64,000 nt of DNA from positions 2,108,001 through 2,172,000 of the forward strand of contig NZ_CP139035.1 in the NCBI RefSeq assembly GCF_029854705.2, read 5' to 3'. Under the pieces are notes generated by a model. The model was not told the DNA's origin. It worked only from the letters and a program-made list of their open reading frames with translations, and ran no database searches. The position numbers and the translations under genes are program-made. Shown piece after piece: positions 54,798 through 63,570 of the stretch; the stretch's first letter is position 1, and each line of letters starts with the position of its first letter. Source of the DNA: Akkermansia sp. N21116 (lineage in GTDB: Bacteria > Verrucomicrobiota > Verrucomicrobiia > Verrucomicrobiales > Akkermansiaceae).

Positions 54798-57700
54798 CTA
54801 TTCCGTCGTCGTTTGGGCCATTTCCTTCATAAAGGGATGGTTTTTGATCGCGATGACTTTGCCTCGATCGTCTACATCGAATTCGTAGACGTGCGGGCCG
54901 ACCGAGATTTTGGTGATGTAACCATTGTCATTGCGTTCCAGCCAGGAGTGTTGGACGTTGAATTGGACCCTGTTGGGGTTCTGGGTTACGGTGAATGAGT
55001 ACATGGGAACCTTGTTAAGTCCGGCTGACAGGAAGTCCAGGAAGAGTACGACCTCGTTGATGTTGGCTTTGTAACCTCTGTTGTAGCGGTCAATGGCTCC
55101 CACGAGGCGGGCTTCCGAACCGGCCCAATTGTGGTTGGCCTGCGTTGCGAGGGTTTCCTGCTTGGCGGCGAGGAACCATCCTATGTTGCCGCGCATGAAG
55201 GTGAGATCCTTGTACGGGCATGCGTGCCAATAATTGTCCCAGGCCTGGTTCCAGGGGGTGATTCCGTCCCAGAGGTTTTTCTCTTTGAAACGTTCCCGGG
55301 TTTTTTCCTGATCGATCCAACCGTCTTCTCCGGGGACGACGACTTCCGTTTCCCCTCCGTTGTTGGCGGCATAGATGAGCATCTCATTCCATCGCTTGGC
55401 AAGATCCTTGTTTTTGCGTCCATAGACGTAAGCATCCAGGGAATGGCAGATTTCATGTCCCATGACGAACGTGAAGTAGTCTCCGGTGGCTGCGCCTTTA
55501 CCGAGATATTTTTCGGCAGCTTCCTTGAGGTCTCCGGCGCTTTCACAGGCAGGGCCGCCAACGTCGTTTCCGAACGTATTCTTATTGGATTTGAAGACAT
55601 AGGCCATGGCTTCGCGGCCGTCGCCCATGTTTTGGTCAATGGAGATGTGGTCGTCCGGGAAGAGGACACGCGGGTGGTATTTCAGGAAATCCCTGATAGC
55701 AAGGAGTTGGCCTTCCGTACATTTGTTGTTGTCAGCCAGGGCGAGGCCGGAGGCGAGATAGCGTTCGCGGTCCAACCCTTGCAGTCCCAGTGTATTGGCG
55801 ACGTCAATGCGGTGCTCGGCGCTGTCGGGTTTCATGCAATGCAGAGTGACCCAGTTCATGACGAAGATGCCGGGAACATGATGCATGGGACCGAAAGTCG
55901 TGTTGCCGTCTTTATCCTTTTTGACCCATGCATCGAGCTTGCCGCGCTTGAGGAAGGGGAATTTGGCGATGTGGTTTTTGAGCATCTGGTAGGCTTTCTC
56001 CCGGTATTCGGCGGAGGGGAGGCTGACGGCCCAAGTGATCCATTCGCGACTCAGGTTGCGATATCTGTTAAGCAATTCCTGATTGTTGGCTTCGAGAACT
56101 TTGCCGAGATCTTTCTCGTGACCGCGGTAGATTTTTTCAATGGCTGCCAGGTTGCGGGCGGCAGCGTTGACGCTAACTCCGTTGGCCATGGAAAGCATGC
56201 CGTCGTTGTAAGCTCCCAATACGATATCGATAATACCGTCCCCGTTAAAATCATCCAATGCTCCGAAGGTGCCGTTCATGGCTCTCAGGACGGTATTGTC
56301 TCCTTTTTTGGGGATATTGCCCTTCTCATCTGTCAGGATGAGATTACCTTGGAGATCGGTGTCGAGGATGTTTTTTCCTCCTTTGTTGATCCAGTAGTGA
56401 ATGGATCCCCAGTTGATCCCGTGAAGGAGGTCGGGTTTACCGTCTCTGTTCAAGTCCGCAAAGTAAGGGGCCAGATTGTATGAGTTGCTGACGATATGTT
56501 CCGCTTCGGTTTTCAGTTTGGTTTGTCCGGGCTTACCGACGTTTTTATGGAAGAAGAGTCCGGAACTGCTGTTGCCGACGAGTAGGTCGGGCAGGCCGTC
56601 GTTGTCAAAGTCGCCGAATGCGAGTGCATTGGACGGACATTTGAAATCTCCTTCCTGGTCGTTGACAATTGTACCCGTTTTCTGGAAGATGGGGGAATTT
56701 CCGGCTGAGGGCTGGAGTTCGTACGTATGCAATGTCCCGTCGTTGGTCCTGACGATGAGAAGAGGGATTTTTTTACGTGGCTGCGGCAGGATGGCGATGG
56801 ATGCCGCTTCCAGTTCTTTTCCGGAATCGTCCTTGACGACGGAAGGAGCGGAGAATTGCCCCTTCTGATTTTTGTAGGCCCAGATGCGGTTGTTGCCGCA
56901 GACGAGCAGGTCGGGTTTGCCGTTGCTGTCCCAATCGAAGGAAACGGGGATGCGTGAACCGGTTTTCCCGGAACCCTCTCCGATGGGCGGGAGATCCCGG
57001 AACGAGGTGAATTTGCTGACCGGAGATTTGGGAACGGTTGTTTCGTCGCCAACGTCGATTCGGGTGGTGGAAAATCCGCCTCGGCCGTCTGCAACCGTAA
57101 CGGAGAAGCTATCCCTGCCTTTAAAATCCGCTCCCGACGTGTAGGTGAAGGTGCCGTCGCCGTTGTATTTGACGGTTCCGAATTTGCCTTGACCGTACCG
57201 GGAAACGGAGAGTTTGTCCTGATCCGGGTCGAAGGTGTAGAGATGAAGGATACTGCCCGTCTGGGATGGTTTGCCGCGGGTGACAAGGGCGTCCTGGGGA
57301 TACGCTTTGGGCGCGTGGTTGTCGAAGAGGACGCCGACGGCGTTGGTGTCGATAGGTTTATCGAAAAGATGGATCTGATCCAGAAGGCCTTTGTAGCCGC
57401 CTCCTCCTTGAATGGCGCCGAAACCGGTATATTCTCCCGGGAGAATTCCCGGGGTTCCTGTTCCCTTGCCGCTAGGCTTGCCGTCCAGGAAGATAACGAC
57501 CTGGCCGCTGTCCGCCTTCCTCATGATCACGATATGGTGCCATTCGTTGTCGTTGACGGGAGCGGATGTTGTGGCAAGAACTTTGCCGTTCTGAACGACG
57601 GCCAGTTTGCCTTCAGGTGTGATGATTCCCCACTGCATGCCGGCCACATCTCCGACAATGCCGGGAGGGGAATCGGCGGTGCCTTCTGTATCCGTCTTTA

Positions 57701-58061
57701 TCCAGTAGGAGAGGGTGGCCGAACCTTTTAAGGTATCCAGCGGCTGACGGGACTGGAGGAATTGACCGGGGGAATCGAAACGGATGCCGGAGAATTGCCG
57801 TCCGGATGCCCATGATTTTACAGGATCCAGTTTATCGTTGAGAGAGAGTCCGTTGGTTCCTACCGAATCGTCGGCGGTTGTAACCGGTTGAGAAAAGGGG
57901 AAGGGCATATTGTGCCAGTCCCTGGCTTCGTCGAAATTCCAATGTGATTTCAGCCCGGTCAGGTCTTCTGCTGCCGCGCCTGTATTGGCCGTGACAAAGC
58001 CGAATCCAAGAAGACCGACATGCAGGAGAAATTGTCGGGGATGGAGGTAATGGTGTAACAT
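54798..58061 (-). CDS. Secreted LamG/FG-GAP protein with HExxH zinc motif, putative glycopeptidase
   Basis: A 1087-residue exported protein; the start has a hydrophobic stretch (LLHVGLLGFGFVTANTGAAA) as signal peptide. Domains: LamG/concanavalin-like (about 55-260, with ATLSYWIKTDTEG and HHIVIMRKADSGQVVIFLDG); a cadherin-like tandem module (about 265-345, GTFTYTSGADFKGRDSFSVTV); FG-GAP/VCBS repeats with DWDSNGKPDLLVCG, DFDNDGLPDLLVGN, DLNRDGKPDLLHG and DFNGDGIIDIVLG (about 360-640); then a helical region and a zincin-like part with HEICHSLDAYVYG at residues 869-881. The HExxH motif suggests a zinc metallopeptidase, although the third ligand is uncertain and the motif does not match the M60 HExGH form. 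Targets are probably extracellular, such as mucin glycoproteins. The ATG lies in a hairpin (58059-58094). Confidence 0.8.
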   Translation of the reverse strand: MLHHYLHPRQFLLHVGLLGFGFVTANTGAAAEDLTGLKSHWNFDEARDWHNMPFPFSQPVTTADDSVGTNGLSLNDKLDPVKSWASGRQFSGIRFDSPGQFLQSRQPLDTLKGSATLSYWIKTDTEGTADSPPGIVGDVAGMQWGIITPEGKLAVVQNGKVLATTSAPVNDNEWHHIVIMRKADSGQVVIFLDGKPSGKGTGTPGILPGEYTGFGAIQGGGGYKGLLDQIHLFDKPIDTNAVGVLFDNHAPKAYPQDALVTRGKPSQTGSILHLYTFDPDQDKLSVSRYGQGKFGTVKYNGDGTFTYTSGADFKGRDSFSVTVADGRGGFSTTRIDVGDETTVPKSPVSKFTSFRDLPPIGEGSGKTGSRIPVSFDWDSNGKPDLLVCGNNRIWAYKNQKGQFSAPSVVKDDSGKELEAASIAILPQPRKKIPLLIVRTNDGTLHTYELQPSAGNSPIFQKTGTIVNDQEGDFKCPSNALAFGDFDNDGLPDLLVGNSSSGLFFHKNVGKPGQTKLKTEAEHIVSNSYNLAPYFADLNRDGKPDLLHGINWGSIHYWINKGGKNILDTDLQGNLILTDEKGNIPKKGDNTVLRAMNGTFGALDDFNGDGIIDIVLGAYNDGMLSMANGVSVNAAARNLAAIEKIYRGHEKDLGKVLEANNQELLNRYRNLSREWITWAVSLPSAEYREKAYQMLKNHIAKFPFLKRGKLDAWVKKDKDGNTTFGPMHHVPGIFVMNWVTLHCMKPDSAEHRIDVANTLGLQGLDRERYLASGLALADNNKCTEGQLLAIRDFLKYHPRVLFPDDHISIDQNMGDGREAMAYVFKSNKNTFGNDVGGPACESAGDLKEAAEKYLGKGAATGDYFTFVMGHEICHSLDAYVYGRKNKDLAKRWNEMLIYAANNGGETEVVVPGEDGWIDQEKTRERFKEKNLWDGITPWNQAWDNYWHACPYKDLTFMRGNIGWFLAAKQETLATQANHNWAGSEARLVGAIDRYNRGYKANINEVVLFLDFLSAGLNKVPMYSFTVTQNPNRVQFNVQHSWLERNDNGYITKISVGPHVYEFDVDDRGKVIAIKNHPFMKEMAQTTTE

Positions 58062-58094
58062 ATTGATAGGCGATTAGGAACGCCTATCAATATG
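58059..58094 (-). promoter_or_regulatory. Perfect hairpin sequestering a start codon
   Basis: Fourteen-base arms, CATATTGATAGGCG (58059-58072) and CGCCTATCAATATG (58081-58094), are perfectly complementary, with an eight-base loop ATTAGGAA. In the leftward transcript the second half ends with the ATG of the LamG/HExxH gene, so the start codon would be base-paired. It could be a translational switch or a dimeric operator. Confidence 0.7.
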
Positions 58095-58112
58095 ACAAAA
58101 ATCAAGGCAAGA

Positions 58113-59708
58113 TCAATGTTTTTTTGAATAGATATTCATGATGAAATCGACAATGGGAGCCGGATCTTTCAGGCTGTGAGGGTGGTGTCCGCAGCCCGGT
58201 TTGTGGATGACGGTGATGGGGCCTCCGAGTTTTTTGTAACGGGTTTCGACAATTGCCGTATTTTCTTCGACGGGTACGACATCGTCGGCATCGCCTACGA
58301 CTGCCAGAATCGGAATGCGGGCCTTGGCGAGGACGTTAAGGTTATCGACAGGATTTCCTTTGTAGGCAAGAGCTTCGGCTTCCGTCATGCCGTACACTTC
58401 GAGGAGTCTTTTCCAGTCCTCGGGGGAACCGTTGCTTTTTCCTTTGCCGGCAGGCCAACTCTTGAAATCGCAGACCGGAGCGTCTACATACAAGGCCATG
58501 ACTTGTCCGGGGTGCCTGGATGCCCAGTTGTAGGCAAAGAGGCCGCCGCGGCTGAATCCTTCCAGAACGGTTTTTGGGGAGAGACCGTAGGCTTTCGTGA
58601 CGGTTTGGTAGTACTCGTCCATGATATCCAGTGCCTTGGGCGCTCCATACATGTTGCTCACATCGATATATCCGACGGCAAATCCCTGTTTCAGAAGAGC
58701 TTGGTCGGCTTGCGGTTCATGTCCGAAGAATTCCGTTCTCCAGATCCAGGGCTTTCCTTGAGCCCATTGTTGGGGGAGGACGAGGAGAGCTTGCTTGCCG
58801 GCTACTGTAAAGTCGTGGCGAATACCTCCTCCCCAGTTGGAGACGGTGGCTTTGCCGATTACATCCGGAGGAAGCTTGTCAATGGGAATACCTTGCGGAA
58901 TTCCCGGGCGTTTGTGACCAGCGGCAGACAACCAGGCGAATTTGTAGAGTGCTGCGTTGTCGTACAATTGACGGCGAGCTGGAGCGTCGGGGAAATCCTG
59001 GGGCAGAGGAGTATTCCATACCGTCGATAAGCCGTCGATGACGGCATGGGCGATCATTTCATGGCCGCGTTCGGCGGGATGGACTCCATCTCCAGCGTAC
59101 ACGAAGTCTGGATGATCCTGTTTTTCCTGTTCGATATCTTTCTGAAGGGAAGGGCGGATATCGATGATTTTCCAGCCGGATTTTTTCTGATCGACGAGCC
59201 ATGTACCGAATGTTTCCAGGACATTGTTATAGGAATCGGTATCCGTTTCGGGATGATCGGCCCTGAAAAGGGGTGGTGTGACGAAGATGATCTCTGCCTT
59301 GATGGCTTCCGCTTTCTTTTTCAAGAGATTGATTCCTTTTTGGTAGGCTTTGAGACGTTTCTGGTCCAGAGGCATGTAAATTCCGTCGTTCATGCCGTAG
59401 CAGGCGATGATGACCGTTGGATGGTAGAGCTTCAAAATATTGTCGAGGCGGTCATGCAGGCAGGGCCGGGGAAAGGCTCCTCCAGCATGTCCCGGCTCCG
59501 AGAGTCCGGAAACGGTTTCGCTCGGCAGACAAAAATTGACAATCTCCGCATCGGCGAACCTGGGTGTTTGGCGTAGCGCGTTTTCCACAAGGGCGGGCCA
59601 TTGTCCGGCATACGGGATGCTATCCCCTAAAAATGCTACTTTTTCACGGGAAAATGCCGGTGTCAGGGCTAATAGTACAATCAATATCAGGGAGTATATT
59701 GCTTTCAT
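58113..59708 (-). CDS. Secreted fusion of SGNH esterase and alpha/beta hydrolase
   Basis: A 531-residue exported protein (signal peptide IYSLILIVLLALTPAFS). Residues about 22-230 are an SGNH/GDSL esterase with block I FLGDSIPYAG (S30), the YGMNDGIY block and the DGVHPAERGH Asp-His pair. Residues about 245-531 form an alpha/beta hydrolase with the nucleophile elbow EGFSRGG, an aspartate in VVGDADDVVP and the histidine in PGCGHHPHS. Two complete catalytic triads in one chain suggest deacylation of two linkages, for example O-acetyl groups and another ester on host glycans. It starts 52 bases upstream of the LamG/HExxH gene and is likely cotranscribed. Confidence 0.88.
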   Translation of the reverse strand: MKAIYSLILIVLLALTPAFSREKVAFLGDSIPYAGQWPALVENALRQTPRFADAEIVNFCLPSETVSGLSEPGHAGGAFPRPCLHDRLDNILKLYHPTVIIACYGMNDGIYMPLDQKRLKAYQKGINLLKKKAEAIKAEIIFVTPPLFRADHPETDTDSYNNVLETFGTWLVDQKKSGWKIIDIRPSLQKDIEQEKQDHPDFVYAGDGVHPAERGHEMIAHAVIDGLSTVWNTPLPQDFPDAPARRQLYDNAALYKFAWLSAAGHKRPGIPQGIPIDKLPPDVIGKATVSNWGGGIRHDFTVAGKQALLVLPQQWAQGKPWIWRTEFFGHEPQADQALLKQGFAVGYIDVSNMYGAPKALDIMDEYYQTVTKAYGLSPKTVLEGFSRGGLFAYNWASRHPGQVMALYVDAPVCDFKSWPAGKGKSNGSPEDWKRLLEVYGMTEAEALAYKGNPVDNLNVLAKARIPILAVVGDADDVVPVEENTAIVETRYKKLGGPITVIHKPGCGHHPHSLKDPAPIVDFIMNIYSKKH

Positions 59709-59834
59709 TGCTTTCCTTTCATCTACGGCTTGACGGGGCGGGATTCAATCAAAAAGTGTATTTCGGACATTATCTCATGAGCTTCCGCTCTTTTTTAATC
59801 AGTCTGTTTCTCCAATGGTATATCAATATATGTC

Positions 59835-59862
59835 TTGTGCTTGAGGCTGATTTCCGTATAAT
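59835..59862 (+). promoter_or_regulatory. Probable sigma-70 promoter of hom-lysC
   Basis: TTGTGC (59835-59840) and TATAAT (59857-59862) are separated by 16 bases, and the hom ATG is 20 bases further on. This would give a leader of about 12-15 bases. Confidence 0.5.
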
Positions 59863-59882
59863 TATTCCCCCGTTACATTAAC

Positions 59883-61220
59883 ATGGATCAGGTAGAGCAG
59901 AAAGAGAGACCGTTGCAATTGGGACTGGCCGGACTTGGTACAGTTGGGACTGGTGTTTACGAAACCCTTCAACGGAATCACGATATTCTGGAAGCGCGTG
60001 CCAAAATTCCTTTTTCCGTCAAAAAGGTAGCAGTGAGGGATTTGGACAAGCCCCGCGAGGTGGAAATCCCCTCCGGTCACTTGACGGATAACTGGCGGGA
60101 TCTGGTGCAGGACCCTGATATTGATATCATCATCGAGTTGATTGGCGGAACGAAGGATGCCTATGACTTGATCGTTTCTTCTTTGAAGGCAGGTAAACCC
60201 GTCGTGACAGGGAACAAGGCTCTATTGGCCGAACGGGGAACTGAAATTTTCATGTTGTCTGCCAAGTTGGGAGTTCCCATTTACTTCGAAGCCTCCGCCG
60301 GGGGAGGAATCCCCATTATTGCAAGTCTACGTAATTCTTTGATATGTAATCATATTACGTCGATTGTCGGCATTATTAACGGGACATCGAATTATATTCT
60401 TTCCGCCATGGAAGATCATGGCGCCACGTTTCGTGATGCTCTTGCCAAGGCTCAGGAACTCGGTTATGCAGAAGCGGATCCCACGTTTGACGTCAATGGA
60501 TGGGATGCCGGCCACAAGGCTTTGATCCTGGCGATGCTGGCGTACGGGATGACGATCAGCCCGGCAAAGATTTTTGTCAGTGGCATTGAAAATCTTTCTC
60601 CTTGCGACTTTAAATTTGCCGACAAACTGGGGTACACGATTAAATTGCTTGTCATTATAAGGAGCCATGAAAATGGTGAACTGGAGTTGCGCGTGCAGCC
60701 GAGTTTTGTTCCCAAGTGGCACATTCTGGCTTCCGTCTCCGGAGTATTCAACGCTATTGCCGTAACGGGTGATATTGTTGGGGAAACTCTTTTTTACGGA
60801 CGTGGGGCCGGCAAGAATCCGACTTCCTCCGCCGTCATCAGCGATGCTATTACGGCTATGCGCGAAAGTCGCCACCCCAAGTATCATACGGGCTTCAACC
60901 CCTATGCTTCCGCCTGCAAGGTCATGGATGTGGATGATACCGTGACGCCCTACTACGTGCGTTTCCAGGTAGCGGACCGTGCCGGCGTTATAGCGGAAAT
61001 GGCCGGCATCCTGGCTCGCCACGGTATTGGCATCTCGGCGACTTCTTCTTCGTTCAGCCATGTGGATGCAGAGGGAAATGTATGGAACGACCTCGTGTTC
61101 ATGCTCCATTCCTGCCCGTGGGGGCAGTTGCAAAATGCCCTGACGGGGATTGTTTTGCTTGCCAATGTAGGAGCATATCCCAGTGTGCTGCGTATAGAAC
61201 ACCTTGTTTCCGAATCCTGA
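59883..61220 (+). CDS. hom: Homoserine dehydrogenase
   Basis: A 445-residue enzyme reducing aspartate semialdehyde to homoserine, a step to methionine and threonine. NAD(P)-binding motif GLAGLGTVGTGVYETL is at the N-terminus; ELIGGTKDAYDLIVSSLKAG and TGNKALLA follow; the catalytic region is INGTSNYILSAMEDHG and AEADPTFDVNGWDAGHKALIL. A C-terminal ACT domain (VRFQVADRAGVIAEMAGILARHG, written in parts: RVIAEMAGILARHGIGIS) indicates feedback control, typical of the long form. lysC follows 22 bases later, so the pair is one operon under the promoter at 59835. Confidence 0.97.
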   Translation: MDQVEQKERPLQLGLAGLGTVGTGVYETLQRNHDILEARAKIPFSVKKVAVRDLDKPREVEIPSGHLTDNWRDLVQDPDIDIIIELIGGTKDAYDLIVSSLKAGKPVVTGNKALLAERGTEIFMLSAKLGVPIYFEASAGGGIPIIASLRNSLICNHITSIVGIINGTSNYILSAMEDHGATFRDALAKAQELGYAEADPTFDVNGWDAGHKALILAMLAYGMTISPAKIFVSGIENLSPCDFKFADKLGYTIKLLVIIRSHENGELELRVQPSFVPKWHILASVSGVFNAIAVTGDIVGETLFYGRGAGKNPTSSAVISDAITAMRESRHPKYHTGFNPYASACKVMDVDDTVTPYYVRFQVADRAGVIAEMAGILARHGIGISATSSSFSHVDAEGNVWNDLVFMLHSCPWGQLQNALTGIVLLANVGAYPSVLRIEHLVSES

Positions 61221-61242
61221 TTACTCATTATAAGAAAATCCT

Positions 61243-62475
61243 ATGTCACTGATCGTTCAAAAGTACGGAGGCACGTCCGTCGGCAGTATTGACCGCATCC
61301 GCAATGTAGCAAGGCGCATTCATGATTTGATCCGGGAGGGTAACCAGGTGGTTGCCGTAGTTTCCGCAATGAGCGGCGTTACCGACGGATTGATCTCTCT
61401 GGCTAAAAGCATTTCCGAAGCTCCCTGCGAACGGGAACTGGATGTTTTAATGGCGACGGGCGAACAGCAGTCCATTGCGCTTCTGACGATGGCTCTCCAT
61501 GAACTGGGCATCAAGGCGGTTTCCATCACCGGTTCCCAGGCGGGGATTTGTACATTCGGTTCTCATACGCGCGGTCGTATCAAATCCATCGAACCGGTCA
61601 TGATGAAGAAGTATCTTGACGAGGGTTACGCCTTGATTTGCGCCGGTTTCCAGGGCGTGACGGAAGACGGGCTGATCCATACGCTGGGCCGGGGCGGTTC
61701 CGATTTGTCCGCCATCGCCATCGCTTCGGCGATTAAAGCGGATATCTGCCAGATTTTGACTGATGTGGATGGTGTTTACACTTGTGACCCCCGCGTGGTG
61801 AAGAATGCTGTCAAACTGGATGAAATCTCTTATGACGAAATGCTGGAAATGGCCTCCAGCGGATCCAAGGTCATGCAAACACGCTCCGTCGAATTTGCTA
61901 AAAAATTCGGCGTTGTTTTTGAAGTTCGCAGTTCTCTGAATAACAACCCAGGTACTATCGTGCACGAAGAAATCCCCTCCATGGAAGCAATCGCCGTTCG
62001 CGGCGTGTCAATTGAACGTAACCAAGCCCGCGTAACAGTGGCCAATATCCCGGTTCAGAACGGTTATGCCGCCAAAATTCTGTCGGTTTTGGGTGATGCG
62101 GAAATCAATTTGGATATGATCGTCTCCAACGTGGCTCATGACGGTTTGGTTCGCCAGTCGTTTACCATGCATATGAACGATCTCGGGCGTGCACAAGCGG
62201 CTTTGAAGCCGGTGTTGCCGGAGCTGGGACCCAATGCCAACATAGAAACGGAAGCCGCGCTTGGCAAGATTTCCGTCGTCGGTATCGGGATGCGTTCCCA
62301 TACCGGTGTTGCCGCGACGATGTTCCGGGCGTTGGCCGATGCCGACATTAAGGTCGGTATGATTTCTACATCGGAAATTAAAATTACCGTCACTGTGGAT
62401 GAATCCGATTTGGACCGTGCCGCGCAGGTTGTTCACCAGGCATTTCATCTTGATGAAATCAACCGTTTGGCCTGA
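61243..62475 (+). CDS. lysC: Aspartate kinase
   Basis: A 410-residue monofunctional aspartokinase. The N-terminus KYGGTSVGSIDRI (residues 6-18) is the kinase signature, followed by VVAVVSAMSGVTDGLI, FQGVTEDGLIHTLGRGGSD and ILTDVDGVYTCDPR. Two ACT domains form the C-terminal about 150 residues (SIERNQARVTVANIPVQ and ISVVGIGMRSHTGVAATMF), which should give lysine/threonine feedback. It phosphorylates aspartate at the head of the Asp-family pathway. It is the second gene of the hom-lysC operon and is followed by a hairpin. Confidence 0.97.
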   Translation: MSLIVQKYGGTSVGSIDRIRNVARRIHDLIREGNQVVAVVSAMSGVTDGLISLAKSISEAPCERELDVLMATGEQQSIALLTMALHELGIKAVSITGSQAGICTFGSHTRGRIKSIEPVMMKKYLDEGYALICAGFQGVTEDGLIHTLGRGGSDLSAIAIASAIKADICQILTDVDGVYTCDPRVVKNAVKLDEISYDEMLEMASSGSKVMQTRSVEFAKKFGVVFEVRSSLNNNPGTIVHEEIPSMEAIAVRGVSIERNQARVTVANIPVQNGYAAKILSVLGDAEINLDMIVSNVAHDGLVRQSFTMHMNDLGRAQAALKPVLPELGPNANIETEAALGKISVVGIGMRSHTGVAATMFRALADADIKVGMISTSEIKITVTVDESDLDRAAQVVHQAFHLDEINRLA

Positions 62476-62512
62476 TTGGTCTGCGAATAATTCAATTTGT
62501 TTTTTAGGTAGG

Positions 62513-62550
62513 AGCAGTCCGGTTTGTATGAGCCGGACTGCTTGTGCTTT
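62513..62550 (+). terminator. Terminator after lysC
   Basis: A ten-pair hairpin AGCAGTCCGG/CCGGACTGCT (62513-62542) is followed by the loose T-run TGTGCTTT. Confidence 0.65.
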
Positions 62551-62631
62551 ATGTTCGTTCCATGAAGCTGAAACTTTCGGGAAATAGTAAAAATGTTTAT
62601 TGGTGCTTGCTTGAGACACTTATATAGTGTA

Positions 62632-63570
62632 ATGGCGGTCATGCGCTTGTTTGCCTTATTTGCCTGTTTGACCACGTCCCTGGGATTGATTGGATGTGAG
62701 TCCGTTGGTGGGCGGGAACCTGCCGTATCGTATATTCCGACCGCTACAGCTATTCCGGTTGCCGTTCCTGTGCCGGAGATGCCCGTTTCTCGTTCGCTTC
62801 CATCCAATTTCCCGTCGCGTCCTCTTGCATTGCCTTCGTCTCCTCCGCGTACACCCCATTGTGCCAGCGCATGCGTGATGGATGCTTTGACCGGGCGGGT
62901 TCTATACTCCCACAACGGTTCTCAGAGGCGCCAGGTGGCAAGTACCCAGAAACTGGTGACGGCTCTTGTCGTTCTTGACCACGGGTCTCTCAACAGCAAT
63001 GTCGTAATCGAACCTTCCGATACGCATGCCGACCCGACCAAACTGGGATTAAGAGCCGGTCAAACCTATAACAAAGGAGAACTCCTCCATGCCTTGATGG
63101 TCAGAAGCTACAACGATGTAGCTCTCGCTCTTGCCCGAGATACGGCCGGTTCCGTTCCCCGCTTCGTGAACATGATGAATGCCAAGGCCAGAAGCATGGG
63201 GATGTATAACTCGCGTTTTGCCAATCCGAATGGATTACCCGCCGACCAGTATTCCACGGCGATCGACATGGCTCGTTGTGCCTATTTCGCCTACCGCAAC
63301 CCGTCTCTCCGCAACATGGTCTGTACGCCGACATTTAATTTTTCCCTTTCCAGCGGTCGCAATACACTGCTGCGCAATACGAACAAGTTATTGGAAAAAT
63401 ATCCGTGGGTGACAGGGATGAAGACCGGTTATACAAACGCTGCCGGCCGTTGCCTGGTTTCCTCCGGAGGCGTCAACGGTCGTCATGCCATTGTGGTAGT
63501 TCTGGGGTGTAAACCCAGCCTGATTTGGCAGGAATCCGAGAATTTGCTGAAGTGGGCCTTGCAGATCTGA
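62632..63570 (+). CDS. D-alanyl-D-alanine carboxypeptidase (S11)
   Basis: A 312-residue penicillin-binding protein of the low-molecular-mass DacA group. Catalytic motifs are S104-T-Q-K107 (SxxK), S159-Y-N161 and K264-T-G266. A lipobox-like LGLIGC after the hydrophobic start suggests a lipoprotein; a Pro/Ser/Val-rich linker of about 60 residues then precedes the enzyme domain. It trims the terminal D-Ala from peptidoglycan stem peptides in the periplasm. Starts at 62593, 62632 and 62641 are all possible; TATAGT at 62624-62629 lies right before, favouring the later ones. No partner gene is adjacent. Confidence 0.9.
   Translation: MAVMRLFALFACLTTSLGLIGCESVGGREPAVSYIPTATAIPVAVPVPEMPVSRSLPSNFPSRPLALPSSPPRTPHCASACVMDALTGRVLYSHNGSQRRQVASTQKLVTALVVLDHGSLNSNVVIEPSDTHADPTKLGLRAGQTYNKGELLHALMVRSYNDVALALARDTAGSVPRFVNMMNAKARSMGMYNSRFANPNGLPADQYSTAIDMARCAYFAYRNPSLRNMVCTPTFNFSLSSGRNTLLRNTNKLLEKYPWVTGMKTGYTNAAGRCLVSSGGVNGRHAIVVVLGCKPSLIWQESENLLKWALQI

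Noticed and set aside
55131-56483. A 450-codon plus-strand frame inside the LamG/HExxH gene
   Set aside because: It is the mirror of a well-supported domain-bearing gene and lacks motifs or a signal.
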